Both the position numbers and the translations under genes were made by a program. The notes under the pieces are model-generated. The model had not been told where the DNA came from, did no database searches, and was given only the letters and a program-made list of their open reading frames with translations. Source: Thiofilum sp. (lineage in GTDB: Bacteria; Pseudomonadota; Gammaproteobacteria; Thiotrichales; Thiotrichaceae). Taken from it: a stretch of DNA of 64,000 bases. Below, piece after piece: positions 52,273 to 61,744 of this stretch; positions within the stretch are counted from its first letter, which is position 1; every line of letters begins with the position of its first letter. The stretch is taken from the NCBI RefSeq assembly GCF_016711335.1, contig NZ_JADJTF010000004.1, positions 124,001 through 188,000 on the forward strand. Direction: 5' to 3'.

Positions 52273-52307
52273 TTCCAAATAATGGAATTGATTTTTATTA
52301 TTTGGAA
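52273..52307. promoter_or_regulatory. Inverted repeat between importer 1 and iclR, candidate IclR operator
   Basis: Perfect 11-base arms TTCCAAATAAT and ATTATTTGGAA are separated by 13 bases that themselves contain GGAAT. The site is in the 110-base divergent promoter region. IclR proteins bind palindromes or paired sites in such places. Confidence 0.6.
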
Positions 52308-52359
52308 TGGTTAAATTAATATGCAAAAATGATTTCCATGTCAAGCAGAGAATTTCTTT

Positions 52360-53148
52360 ATGGTGGCGCACAAAAAAGAAATACAAACCGGAACACTAGG
52401 CAAAGCATTAGCACTGCTAGACCTGATTGCTACTAGCCCTGAACCCTTGCGTTTTATTGATTTATTACATCTATCCGGTCAGCCGCGCGGCACTTTGCAT
52501 CGCCAACTTAGCCATCTTTTAGAAGAGGGCTTAATTGCTCTCAATGATGAAACAGGCACTTATGAGTTAGGAATAAGGCTGTTAAATTGGGCAGCGCTCA
52601 CTTGGTCGCGCAGTAGTTTGCGCCAAGTAGCCGAGCCTTTTTTGAAGAGTTTACATGACCGAACTAATGAGACCGTGCACTTGGCGGTACTGCGAGGAGA
52701 GCGTGTGGTGTATCTAGATAAGGTCGAGAGTCGCCAAGCAGTGCGTATGCATTCGCAGATTGGCAATACTTCGCCCGTCTATTGCACGGGCGTGGGCAAG
52801 GCGATGTTATCGGTTTTGGATGATAAAAACTTAGATGATCTGACTAAACGCATTGAGTTTAAGCGCTATACCGAACATACCCTCGCTCATGCTTCTGCAT
52901 TGGTGTCGGAAGTTAATCAGATCCGTGCTCAAGGTTATGCAGAAGATCGTGAGGAGCATGAAGTAGGAATTCGTTGTGTAGCCGCTCCCATTATTTCAGC
53001 GAAAGGGCAACTACAGGGCGGTATTTCAGTCACTGCTCCAGTATTTAGGCTACAAGTAGGGCAGCTCGAACAATGGCAGATTTGGGTAAAAGAAACCGCT
53101 CAAGCGATTAGCGCTCAGCTAGCTACACGTATGGGACCTTATGCCTAG
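52360..53148 (+). CDS. IclR-family transcriptional regulator
   Basis: The 262-residue protein has an N-terminal winged helix (LGKALALLDLIATSPEPLRFIDLLHLSGQPRGTLHRQLSHLLEEGLIAL) and the IclR effector domain (RGERVVYLDKVESRQAVRMHSQIGNTSPVYCTGVGKAML, then GYAEDREEHEVGIRCVAAPI). It is divergent from importer 1 and 37 bases upstream of the ATPase gene, so it probably controls both. The effector is perhaps a galactonate-pathway intermediate, by analogy with other sugar-acid IclR proteins. Confidence 0.93.
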   Translation: MVAHKKEIQTGTLGKALALLDLIATSPEPLRFIDLLHLSGQPRGTLHRQLSHLLEEGLIALNDETGTYELGIRLLNWAALTWSRSSLRQVAEPFLKSLHDRTNETVHLAVLRGERVVYLDKVESRQAVRMHSQIGNTSPVYCTGVGKAMLSVLDDKNLDDLTKRIEFKRYTEHTLAHASALVSEVNQIRAQGYAEDREEHEVGIRCVAAPIISAKGQLQGGISVTAPVFRLQVGQLEQWQIWVKETAQAISAQLATRMGPYA

Positions 53149-53185
53149 AAGATAAATCAGGCTTTTTGACTAGGAGGAAAGCTAC

Positions 53186-54265
53186 ATGGCCAATGTGCAA
53201 TTAAAAGCCGTTGAAAAAACCTTTGGTACGATTCAGGTGATTAAAGGGGTGGATTTAACTATTGAAAGTGGTGAGTTTGTCGTGTTCGTAGGGCCATCAG
53301 GCTGCGGCAAATCCACTTTATTGCGCATGATTGCAGGCTTAGAGTCCACAAGCTCAGGGCAAATTTTTATTGATCACCAAGAAGTCACCCATGTTGAAGC
53401 GGCTGAGCGTGGCATAGCGATGGTATTTCAAACCTATGCGCTTTATCCCCATATGACTGTGCGCGAAAATATGGGTTTTGGGCTAAAAATGACAGGTACA
53501 CCTAAAGCTGAAATTGCCGCACGCACCCTGAAAGCCGCCAAAATTCTCGCCCTTGAGCCTTTATTAGAGCGTAAACCTAAACAATTATCGGGCGGGCAAA
53601 GGCAACGCGTAGCTATTGGGCGAGCCATTGTACGTGAGCCAAAAGTATTTTTATTTGATGAGCCTTTATCTAATCTAGATGCTGAATTACGGGTCGCTAT
53701 GCGGGTAGAAATCGCTAAGCTGCATAATGAGTTAGGCGCAACCATGATTTATGTGACTCATGATCAAGTTGAGGCCATGACCTTAGCCGATAAAATTGTA
53801 GTATTACGCTCAGGCAAGGTGGAACAAGTCGGCTCGCCCCTACATTTATATGATGATCCTGATAATTTATTTGTAGCGGGCTTTATTGGCTCCCCTAGCA
53901 TGAATTTTTTAACTGCCGAAGTACTTGCCTCAGAACCTAATGCCACCACAGTACAATTGAGCGGTCATCATACTATAACTTTTAGCTTGCCCCTTACTCA
54001 GACTGTTCCTTTAGGTAAAGGCTATAAAGTGGGTATTCGCCCAGAGCATTTTGAGAGTGAAGGTGCAGTACAAATGCAATTACAAGTCGACGTGGCAGAG
54101 CACTTAGGGGGAACATCATATTTATATGCTAAATCGCAAGCCGGAGAGTCAATAGTGATTGAAGCACGCAAAGATCGTCAAACTAGCAGCACCGATACTA
54201 TTCAAATAGGCTTTAATCCTAAGCAAGCCTATTTATTTGATCCTCAGGGTCTAAGAGTGCGCTGA
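53186..54265 (+). CDS. ABC sugar importer ATPase (MsmK/UgpC/MalK type)
   Basis: The 359-residue ATPase has Walker A FVGPSGCGKSTLLRMIAGLE, Q-loop VFQTYALYPHMTVREN, signature LSGGQRQRVAIGRAIV, Walker B FLFDEPLSNLDAELR and the switch His in YVTHDQ. A C-terminal regulatory OB-like domain (about 235-355, VGIRPEHF) is typical of carbohydrate importers. It is the only sugar-type ATPase gene seen near two importers, so it probably energises both. It is preceded by AGGAGGAAAG, a strong ribosome binding site. Confidence 0.95.
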   Translation: MANVQLKAVEKTFGTIQVIKGVDLTIESGEFVVFVGPSGCGKSTLLRMIAGLESTSSGQIFIDHQEVTHVEAAERGIAMVFQTYALYPHMTVRENMGFGLKMTGTPKAEIAARTLKAAKILALEPLLERKPKQLSGGQRQRVAIGRAIVREPKVFLFDEPLSNLDAELRVAMRVEIAKLHNELGATMIYVTHDQVEAMTLADKIVVLRSGKVEQVGSPLHLYDDPDNLFVAGFIGSPSMNFLTAEVLASEPNATTVQLSGHHTITFSLPLTQTVPLGKGYKVGIRPEHFESEGAVQMQLQVDVAEHLGGTSYLYAKSQAGESIVIEARKDRQTSSTDTIQIGFNPKQAYLFDPQGLRVR

Positions 54266-54325
54266 ATTGGCTAACTGGAGCACTTCAAGTAAAGCGACTC
54301 CAGCCCGCTAGATTTCTATCTTAAT

Positions 54326-57300
54326 TTAAGCCGCCATTGTTAATAATGAAGCATTACCCCCTGATGCCGTAGTATCAATGGTCACTACCCGTTCAGCACA
54401 AAAACGTTGCCAGCCTTCATTCAGTTGCACTAATTGTACCCGTACTCCAGAGCGCTGGGCTAATGCTTGACGAATAGGCAATAGAGTAATGCTATCTCCC
54501 TCTAATGCGACAAGGGCTAACTGAGGGAAAGATTGAATACTAGAAGCCTCTTCACTACCTAGCTCCACTACTGCGACTAAATCTTTATTAATACCTGCTT
54601 GGTGTAATACGCCGACTAAGCGTTGCGCGAATGGAGTATTAGGTACGGCGACTGCATTACCTGTGGCTAGGGCAAGGAGTACTTGCAGCACTAAGGTACT
54701 TTCAGATACCTCACCTCCACCTAAACATAGCGCAATTCCGCGTCCATGTAAGGTCAAACGATTAGTTTCTCCCGTAGGGCTAGGTAATTGATTTTCAGTG
54801 TTTATTGCTTCTAAGGCTTGATCTAAAGTCGAGCGTACTCGTGCATTACAGTCTTTAGGCAATTGATCCAGAATCGTATGAAACAGTGCTATGCGCTCTT
54901 GAGGTGCTTTATCCCAAAGGGGTTGAGCTACTTTAGCTCGACTAGCAAATACTTGCGGTGTTATGGGGGCTACTGTGGTAGCACTAGCGGGGAAGTTGCC
55001 ACTGAGTGCTTTAAGATCAAGCGTTTGATGTGCTTGTACGAAGCGTTGTAGATAGTATTCGCCCCCTGCCTTAAAGCCAGTACCGGACAAACCCTCACCG
55101 CCAAAAGGTTGTACGCCCACTACTGCACCAATTTGATTACGATTCACATACATATTGCCCACATGAGCAGAACGAGTAATGTCCTCGATACGATCATCAA
55201 GGCGAGTATGCAAGCCCATAGTTAAGCCATAACCGCTCGCATTAATTTGTGCTACTACTTGATCAATTTCAGATGCTTCAAACTCAATCACATGCAATAC
55301 AGGGCCAAAAATCTCACGCTCTAGTTCAGCAAAATGCTTTAACTCAATGGCAGTAGGGGCGACAAATAGCCCTTGTGCGGTTTCAGCAATGGGATGTTGG
55401 AATAAAACTCTGCCTTGTGCTTTAAACTTAGCGCAGTGCTCAATAATGGTTTGTTTAGCTTCTTGGTCAATGACAGGGCCAACATCTGTCGCGGGTATCC
55501 AAGGATTATCCACTCGTAGTTCTTGGGTTGCACCTGCTAACATGGCTAATACTTTGGGCTTAATATCACGTTGAATAAATAAAGCGCGTAAGGCTGAGCA
55601 GCGTTGCCCCGCACTTTGGAAAGCGGAATTAATAATGTCGCGCACTGCTGCTTCAGGTAGAGCGGTTGAGTCCACAATCATGGCATTTAATCCGCCCGTT
55701 TCAGCAATCAGAGGCGCTGCAACATTGCCTGCTTTTGCCATCGCTCGGTCAATCAGAATGGCGGTATCAGTCGATCCCGTAAAACAAACCCCACCAATAC
55801 GCGGATCACGGGTAAGTGCTGCACCTACGACAGTGCCGTCTCCGGGGAGGAGGGCAATAACTTCAGCGGGTAAGCCAGCTTTGAGCATTAATTGTACTGC
55901 CAGCATAGCAATTAGAGGTGTCTGCTCCGCAGGTTTGGCAATTACACTATTGCCTGAGACTAAAGCCGCCGCAATTTGCCCCGTGAAAATAGCCAGTGGA
56001 AAATTCCAAGGAGAAATACAAACAAATACTCCACGCCCTTGTGTAGCGGCTAATTGCTCACGGGCTTGATGAGCGTAGTAACGTAGAAAATCCACCGCTT
56101 CACGCACTTCTAATACACCATCAAGGCGGGTTTTACCGGCTTCACGCGATAATAGCGCCATCAGTTCACCCAGATGCGCTTCATACTGATCAGCAATAGC
56201 TTCCAAAATAGCAGCACGTTGCGTGACCGAAGTATCACGCCAGCTTGGATAGGCTTGCAGCGTGGTTTGTAGGGCGAGTTCGACGTTTTCTACGCTAGCA
56301 TCGGTAACGCTTCCCACTTGATCAGTGGGTACAGCAGGATTGAAAGTAGGGTGGGACTGACCCTCAATAGCTTGACCATTAATCAGTGGAGCCGCCGCCC
56401 AGCGTTGAGTAGCAAAGGTTTGCATCCCTTGCTCCAGCTCTGCTGCCATCAGTGGTTGATTAATATTATAACCTTTGGAGTTTAAACGCGGTTGCCCTTG
56501 AGCTTTGAATAACTCCAAAGGGAACGGAATTTGCGGATGGGGAATAGAGTCCAAGCCCTCAGTGACTGCAATAGGGTCGCGTACCAGAGTACTAACAGGC
56601 ACTTCCTCATTAAGGAGCTGATTAACAAAGGACGAGTTAGCACCATTTTCCAATAAACGCCGTACTAGATAAGCCAATAAATCTTCATGTACTCCGACCG
56701 GAGCATAGATACGAGTGCGGCGACCGGTTTGAGTACGGACTAATTCATGTAAGGCTTCACCCATACCGTGCAAGCGTTGAAACTCAAAGCCCTGGCTAGC
56801 ACCCGCCATTTCTAAGATAGCCGCAATGGTTTGGGCATTATGCGTGGCAAATTGCGGGTAAATCACATCCCGATTATCAAGTAAAAAGCGTGCGCCTGCT
56901 AAATACGAAACATCAGTTGAGGTTTTGCGCGTAAATACCGGATAGGCAGGTAAACCTAAGACTTGAGCCTGTTTAATTTCCGCGTCCCAATACGCGCCTT
57001 TGACTAAGCGCACCGCAATTTTACGTTTTAATTCGCTAGCTAAGGCTTTGATCCAGCGCAGAGTAGGGAGTGCATGTTTAGCATAGGCTTGTACTACAAT
57101 GCCAAACCCTTCCCAACCTTTAAAATCAGGTGTGCGTAATACCGCTTCCATCACATCCAGCGATAAGTCTAAGCGGTCGGCTTCTTCTGCATCGATATTA
57201 AAACCAATATTGGCATTACGGGCTTGCTCAGCTAAAGACGCTACACGCGGCACTAATTCATTCATCACCCGCTCCCGATTCACACTTTCATAGCGTGGGT

Positions 57301-58057
57301 GAAGTGCGGAGAGTTTTACCGAAATCCCCGGATTGTCATGCACATAGGGAGCATGAGCCTGTTCAGCAATCGCAGTAATCGCTTTGGAATAAGCACGGAA
57401 ATAGCGCCGTGCATCCGCTTCGGTACGAGCTGCTTCGCCTAACATATCAAAAGAATGCAAGTAGCCTTTTTCAATCATGTCCTGTCCGCGTTTAAAGGCT
57501 TCTTCAATGGTTTGCCCTAAGACAAATTGTTGCCCCATGACCTTCATGGCTTGACCAACCGCAGTACGCACTACGGGTTCACCCACGCGCTGAATCATTT
57601 TGCGCAAGGTGCTTGCAATACCTGTCGTCGCTTCCTCATCGCGGAAAATTTTACCCGTTAGCATCAAAGCCCAAGTGGAGGCATTGACTAACATAGACCC
57701 CGAATCCACCCCATGCCGTGCCCAATCCGCCCCACCGATTTTATCCCGAATGAGTGCATCTAAAGTTGGCGCATCAGGCACACGTAAATAGGCCTCCGCC
57801 AAGCACATTAATGCCACACCCTCATCAGTAGTCAGACCGTATTCGGCTAGAAAGCTTTCCATTAAATTAGGATTAGGATCATCGCGTAGAGTTTGTACGA
57901 ATTGGCTAGCACGCTCAGTGATACGAATCCGTGCGGCTGGATCTAAACCATGTTGGGTGAGGCGCGTTTGTACCACTTCGGTTTCATCACGAAACCAAGC
58001 GGCATTAATAGCGCTACGTGCTTGGGCAAGGGCTGATAAGGGGGCGACTGAGGACAT
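54326..58057 (-). CDS. putA: Bifunctional proline dehydrogenase / pyrroline-5-carboxylate dehydrogenase
   Basis: PutA oxidises proline to glutamate. The PRODH barrel (about 180-480) shows RVKGAYWDAEIKQAQVLGLPAYPVFTRKTSTDVSYLA and the flavin and substrate segment RRTRIYAPVGVHEDLLAYLVRRLLENGANSSFVNQ. The aldehyde dehydrogenase domain (about 560-1040) shows ISPWNFPLAIFTGQIAAAL, the Glu in LIAETGGLNAMIVDS and the Cys in QSAGQRCSALR. At 1243 residues it lacks the N-terminal ribbon-helix-helix repressor domain found in E. coli PutA, consistent with control by the divergent Lrp-type gene. A C-terminal domain of ~200 residues follows. Confidence 0.97.
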   Translation of the reverse strand: MSSVAPLSALAQARSAINAAWFRDETEVVQTRLTQHGLDPAARIRITERASQFVQTLRDDPNPNLMESFLAEYGLTTDEGVALMCLAEAYLRVPDAPTLDALIRDKIGGADWARHGVDSGSMLVNASTWALMLTGKIFRDEEATTGIASTLRKMIQRVGEPVVRTAVGQAMKVMGQQFVLGQTIEEAFKRGQDMIEKGYLHSFDMLGEAARTEADARRYFRAYSKAITAIAEQAHAPYVHDNPGISVKLSALHPRYESVNRERVMNELVPRVASLAEQARNANIGFNIDAEEADRLDLSLDVMEAVLRTPDFKGWEGFGIVVQAYAKHALPTLRWIKALASELKRKIAVRLVKGAYWDAEIKQAQVLGLPAYPVFTRKTSTDVSYLAGARFLLDNRDVIYPQFATHNAQTIAAILEMAGASQGFEFQRLHGMGEALHELVRTQTGRRTRIYAPVGVHEDLLAYLVRRLLENGANSSFVNQLLNEEVPVSTLVRDPIAVTEGLDSIPHPQIPFPLELFKAQGQPRLNSKGYNINQPLMAAELEQGMQTFATQRWAAAPLINGQAIEGQSHPTFNPAVPTDQVGSVTDASVENVELALQTTLQAYPSWRDTSVTQRAAILEAIADQYEAHLGELMALLSREAGKTRLDGVLEVREAVDFLRYYAHQAREQLAATQGRGVFVCISPWNFPLAIFTGQIAAALVSGNSVIAKPAEQTPLIAMLAVQLMLKAGLPAEVIALLPGDGTVVGAALTRDPRIGGVCFTGSTDTAILIDRAMAKAGNVAAPLIAETGGLNAMIVDSTALPEAAVRDIINSAFQSAGQRCSALRALFIQRDIKPKVLAMLAGATQELRVDNPWIPATDVGPVIDQEAKQTIIEHCAKFKAQGRVLFQHPIAETAQGLFVAPTAIELKHFAELEREIFGPVLHVIEFEASEIDQVVAQINASGYGLTMGLHTRLDDRIEDITRSAHVGNMYVNRNQIGAVVGVQPFGGEGLSGTGFKAGGEYYLQRFVQAHQTLDLKALSGNFPASATTVAPITPQVFASRAKVAQPLWDKAPQERIALFHTILDQLPKDCNARVRSTLDQALEAINTENQLPSPTGETNRLTLHGRGIALCLGGGEVSESTLVLQVLLALATGNAVAVPNTPFAQRLVGVLHQAGINKDLVAVVELGSEEASSIQSFPQLALVALEGDSITLLPIRQALAQRSGVRVQLVQLNEGWQRFCAERVVTIDTTASGGNASLLTMAA

Positions 58058-58124
58058 ACTGAAACTTCTCCGCTAAGGTGGTGTATGGGAGCGAGATTAA
58101 CAGGCTTATGACAGCATTTTTCAC

Positions 58125-58130
58125 TATAAT
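58125..58130 (+). promoter_or_regulatory. Consensus -10 box before the Lrp-type gene
   Basis: TATAAT lies 29 bases upstream of the ATG at 58159, in the divergent region with putA. The -35 is weak, as expected for an activator- or autoregulated promoter. Confidence 0.45.
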
Positions 58131-58158
58131 AGCGCTAGTTAACTTTATAAAATGCTAC

Positions 58159-58653
58159 ATGATGGCTACTAAAACAGATAATTCTCAGATAGGTCTTGAT
58201 ACTATTGATCGTAAATTACTACGTGAACTACAACGCAATAGCAAAATTACCAATGCAGAGCTGGCTAAATTAGTCAATTTATCACCTACTCCCTGTTTAG
58301 AGCGCGTTAAACGCTTACAAGAGCAGGGTTATATTGAGCGTTACACCGCGATTTTAAATCCCGATAAGCTTGGTTATAACTTATTAGCCTTTATTGAAAT
58401 AACGCTAGATCGCACGAATCGTAATGTTTTTGATGAATTTGCGGTGTTTGTAAAGCAAATTGATGCGATTCAAGAATGTCATATGATTGCGGGCGGATTT
58501 GATTATTTGGTGAAAGCGCGTTTTAAAACAATGAAAGAATATCGGCAGTTTTTAGGTACAACTTTTGGTAATCACCCTGCCATACTCTCCACTAAAACCT
58601 ATGTGGTGATGGAAAGTGTGAAAGAAAATAGCCCCCTAGCGATTGTGAAATAG
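58159..58653 (+). CDS. Lrp/AsnC-family regulator, probable proline-catabolism regulator
   Basis: From 58159 (or the next codon, 58162) the protein is 164 residues, a normal Lrp size. The helix-turn-helix is LDTIDRKLLRELQRNSKITNAELAKLVNLSPTPCLERVKRLQEQGYIERYTAILN. The effector RAM domain follows (LLAFIEITLDR, IDAIQECHMIAGGFDYLVKARFKTMKEYRQFL). An in-frame extension back to 58078 is rejected because it crosses the promoter. Divergence from putA lacking its own repressor domain suggests a PutR-like activator. Confidence 0.92.
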   Translation: MMATKTDNSQIGLDTIDRKLLRELQRNSKITNAELAKLVNLSPTPCLERVKRLQEQGYIERYTAILNPDKLGYNLLAFIEITLDRTNRNVFDEFAVFVKQIDAIQECHMIAGGFDYLVKARFKTMKEYRQFLGTTFGNHPAILSTKTYVVMESVKENSPLAIVK

Positions 58654-58725
58654 TGGCTCCGCCACCCTCATAGGATGGCAATCCATAGCTAGACCTTGCT
58701 AGCAGTAGGAGTGATTTAGGAGTCA

Positions 58726-59433
58726 TTAGCGCTTGCGTAATAAATCGACCCGAATCGGATTAGCAAATTTCACGCCCTCTGCGCTCATATGCGTTGCAAA
58801 TTTCTGTTTAACAGTTTGATAAAGCTCATCACTTAAACGATGTTGAGTATGGGTTACTTTAATGATGCGTTGCTCAAATTCAGCAAAATCAGCAAAGCGT
58901 GTTTCAGTATTGCAAAAAATTTGTGTAACAGATTCTAATAAACCCTCTTTTACTGCTTCTTGAATCGCTTGAAAGGCAGCTTCACGTACCTGTTTTTCAT
59001 CATGAAAGAGTCGAATCACTTCATTAAACTCACCGGCATAGACTGGCTCCAAAATCCACGCTTTACCGCCTGATTTCAGCACCCGCGCTACTTCAGCCAG
59101 AGCCGATTTTAAATACCTATTTGGAACATGGTGCAATGATTTAAACATCAGCACTATATCAACACTATTATCCGGTAAATCAATCGCCTGAGCACCCCAG
59201 TCCTTAAAGGTAATGGTGCTAGGAAATTCGCTGGCTAGGTTTTTTTGTAATTGAATGTGATCTACTTCAGCCGCTATCAGTTGCTTAATGGGGAAGGTTT
59301 CAGCAATCAAGCGTGTGGTTCGTGCCGTGCCACAGCCTAGTTCTAAGACAGTGGCATCATTAAAGTCTAAGTACTCGCGCATTAAGGCTAGTTCGCTGCA
59401 ATCAGTTTGTGCTTCAGGGTTTTGTAGCTTCAT
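58726..59433 (-). CDS. Class I SAM-dependent methyltransferase
   Basis: The 235-residue protein has motif I VLELGCGTARTTRLIAETF, an acidic loop end AAEVDHIQL, motif DLPDNSVDIVLMFKSLHHVPN and LKSGGKAWILEPVY. It belongs to the Methyltransf_11-like group. The C-terminal ~90 residues (helical, FADFAEFEQRIIKVTHTQHRLSDELYQTV) presumably shape the acceptor site. The substrate is unknown. It stands alone. Confidence 0.85.
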   Translation of the reverse strand: MKLQNPEAQTDCSELALMREYLDFNDATVLELGCGTARTTRLIAETFPIKQLIAAEVDHIQLQKNLASEFPSTITFKDWGAQAIDLPDNSVDIVLMFKSLHHVPNRYLKSALAEVARVLKSGGKAWILEPVYAGEFNEVIRLFHDEKQVREAAFQAIQEAVKEGLLESVTQIFCNTETRFADFAEFEQRIIKVTHTQHRLSDELYQTVKQKFATHMSAEGVKFANPIRVDLLRKR

Positions 59434-59618
59434 AGTTACCTCAATAGGGTTGGAAGGGCGTATATAGTAGAGTAGGGTGGTAGGTTATTAAATGTAACTC
59501 ATGGGGTAGTGTGAGTACGTTTGGTCTTAGAAATGGTTCATATTATCCATACTGATGGGTACTTAGCTACTCATTAGCTTTAGGATAAAATAAATTTATC
59601 ATTATAGCGGAAGCAATC

Positions 59619-59843
59619 ATGTTGAATATTTTCAATACCTTACGTGGCGGCTTGTCTGGAGCCAATAATAATAGCGTTAGCCCGATTACACTGCCGTTAA
59701 ATATCTTTGCCAATGCCTTTGGTTCGCTATTCAATAATCCACTCACACAAAATTTGGTGTTTGGATCGATTTCTAACATTACCAGTGGCTTGATTGGCTC
59801 AATAGTAGGCGCGATTAATCCAGCACCTACACAGCGCCCTTAA
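59619..59843 (+). CDS. Small Asn/Gly-rich hydrophobic protein
   Basis: The 74-residue product has an amphipathic and hydrophobic pattern (NIFNTLRGGLSGANNNSVSPITLPLNIFANAFGSLFNN, then LVFGSISNITSGLIGSIVGAINP) and a Pro-rich end. GCGGAAG precedes the ATG at a fair distance. It could be a small membrane-active or secreted peptide, but no family is recognised. The opposite-strand frame at 59567-59779 is weaker. Confidence 0.4.
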   Translation: MLNIFNTLRGGLSGANNNSVSPITLPLNIFANAFGSLFNNPLTQNLVFGSISNITSGLIGSIVGAINPAPTQRP

Positions 59844-59898
59844 ATTTTAATGCAAATAACGATATTTATGTTAAATAATTAAGAAATAACAAACCTAA

Positions 59899-60534
59899 CT
59901 AGAAACTAAAATTATTAGCCAATACTAGGCTAGGACTAGCTAGCCTAAACTCCATTGTGGTAGCCGCCTCAAAACCGAGCAACCAGCGTCGATAATAAGC
60001 CAGCGAATGAGTTTGGGTAGCGACAAATCCATAGCGTTCATATAAGCGCCGTGCTTTAGTATTGCTACTAATCACATTTAAATGCATCGCTTGTAAGCCT
60101 TGTTGCGTAGCATAGTCACGTAATTCGTTAAGTAGCAAAGTACCAATACCTTGACCGCGCCAGTGAGGATGTACGGCCATACCATCAATTAATAAAATGC
60201 CCTGAGTATTTTCACGTTCATACCAACTTAAAATCCGATTAGCCCAACGTCCGCCCCAATAGCCTAAATGAGCTTGCAAAGCCTTTTGATGTAAACCACT
60301 AGTCAGGGAGCCTTGATCCGTTTGAAATCCTACTAGCCCCACTAAATGACCGTTTGCAATAGCACAAAAAGCAAATGAAGTATTAAAACCATTAGCTAAT
60401 AAACTAATCCGTTTTAGACGATTAGGAATGGCACGCGCAATCTTCGCACCGAAGGCTTGATCGTAGAGGAGGGCAGCCTCATAGCGCAGCGTAATAGGTA
60501 AGCCCCGATGATATTCAATAATAGAGTTCAGCAT
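59899..60534 (-). CDS. GNAT-family N-acetyltransferase
   Basis: The 211-residue protein has the acetyl-CoA pyrophosphate loop in MAVHPHWRGQGIGTLLLNELRDYA (R-G-Q-G-I-G) followed by LHLNVISSNTKARRLYERYGFVATQTHSLAYYRRWL, the classic motif A and B ending. The N-terminal ~70 residues (AKIARAIPNRLKRISLLANGFNTSFAFCAIANGHLVGLVGF) form the first strands. The acceptor is unknown. Confidence 0.85.
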   Translation of the reverse strand: MLNSIIEYHRGLPITLRYEAALLYDQAFGAKIARAIPNRLKRISLLANGFNTSFAFCAIANGHLVGLVGFQTDQGSLTSGLHQKALQAHLGYWGGRWANRILSWYERENTQGILLIDGMAVHPHWRGQGIGTLLLNELRDYATQQGLQAMHLNVISSNTKARRLYERYGFVATQTHSLAYYRRWLLGFEAATTMEFRLASPSLVLANNFSF

Positions 60535-60632
60535 AATAATCTACCAAAGCAGCTAGTGCTTCAGCTTGTTAACATCCTTGTTCAAACTAGGCTGAGTATA
60601 TCATCGAGAGATACATTAAGATAAAAAAATAG

Positions 60633-61571
60633 TCATTCTAAGGGTTTTAAAAATCCATCAAATACGTAACCGCTCCCGCTTAACCATTCTATTTTCACCC
60701 AATGCCCATTCAGACCACTGATAGAGTCAGCTTTTACTTTGGCAGTTAGGACGTGAACTTTGCCTCTATCGGGCACTGTACCGATTTTTTTACCAGCAAC
60801 ATCGGGCTTATCACGTACCACCAAGACAGGTTTGGCAGTGCTTTGATACCAGCCGGTAGCGATGCTAGGGTTTTTAAGGGTAGCAAGCGTTTGAGACAAT
60901 TGCTGAGTACGTTGCTCAAGCGCTTCTAAAATACATTGCGTTGTGGCGGGTGCAGTATTAGCGGGTGTTGTGACCTCTAGTTTGCCACATTTGAGATTAC
61001 GTTGGTCAAGCCATGTGCGTTGCTCGGTGTCTAACTGCATGTTTTTAGTGGCATCATTATAAGCAGCGGCTAGCGCTTGATAGGTTTGATTCAGTTGTTT
61101 TTTAGCGGGGCGCAAGGCGTTATTGAGGCAGTCCCAATTATTTTCTATACCACAGGCGGCAATATCAGCATTGAGTTGAATAGGTAAGGGAGTAGGTGTA
61201 GAGGAGGCAGTATTAGTCGTTGTGTTGGTAACTTCATTAGGTGCGTAAGAACAAACCGCTACAGCAAAAGTATTATATTCAGGTTTTTGATTGTTCTTGC
61301 AACTATCCACGCAAGCATTGGCAAACGCAGCAGCGACATAACTAGGGTGATTGGAAAAAGCAAATAAGGCCTGGGCAATAGCGCTAGGTAGTTGGTTGTG
61401 CGGGTTAGCACAAGATGGATCGGCTGATTTGACGGTTTTACAGGTATCTAAAGCTTGATTGTAGAGCCATGTGCAATAGTCATTAGGTAGAGGTGTGGCG
61501 GCGTTAGTAATTACAGGTAGAGCTAAGCTCAGCATTAATAGTAGCTTTTTAGAATGATGAGGTTGTTTCAT
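60633..61571 (-). CDS. Exported LprI-like protein with C-terminal SH3 domain
   Basis: The protein has a signal peptide (KKLLLMLSLALPVITNA), a cysteine-containing N-terminal region, and a Thr/Pro-rich linker (about 118-132). A segment of the lysozyme-inhibitor LprI type (DUF1311) follows: LNQTYQALAAAYNDATKNMQLDTEQRTWLDQRNLKCG with later TTQCILEALEQRTQQL. A bacterial SH3 domain ends it (VLVVRDKPDVAGKKIGTVPDRGKVHVL to SGSGYVFDGFLKPLE). It probably sits in the periplasm and interacts with cell wall or lysozyme. It is 312 residues and stands alone. Confidence 0.7.
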   Translation of the reverse strand: MKQPHHSKKLLLMLSLALPVITNAATPLPNDYCTWLYNQALDTCKTVKSADPSCANPHNQLPSAIAQALFAFSNHPSYVAAAFANACVDSCKNNQKPEYNTFAVAVCSYAPNEVTNTTTNTASSTPTPLPIQLNADIAACGIENNWDCLNNALRPAKKQLNQTYQALAAAYNDATKNMQLDTEQRTWLDQRNLKCGKLEVTTPANTAPATTQCILEALEQRTQQLSQTLATLKNPSIATGWYQSTAKPVLVVRDKPDVAGKKIGTVPDRGKVHVLTAKVKADSISGLNGHWVKIEWLSGSGYVFDGFLKPLE

Positions 61572-61744
61572 ATAGCTATCCCACTGTGAAAATAGATTAG
61601 AAAGTTACCTTATTAGTGTAGCGGGTCTAGTGGTGAGTGAGTATGGTTCTTGGTAATCATTGAGGGGCTGGGTGAAATTTTCCTTATAGGCAGCGCGTAG
61701 AAATTTGGCTATATTTGATAGATTATTAATCTTAACTTGACATT

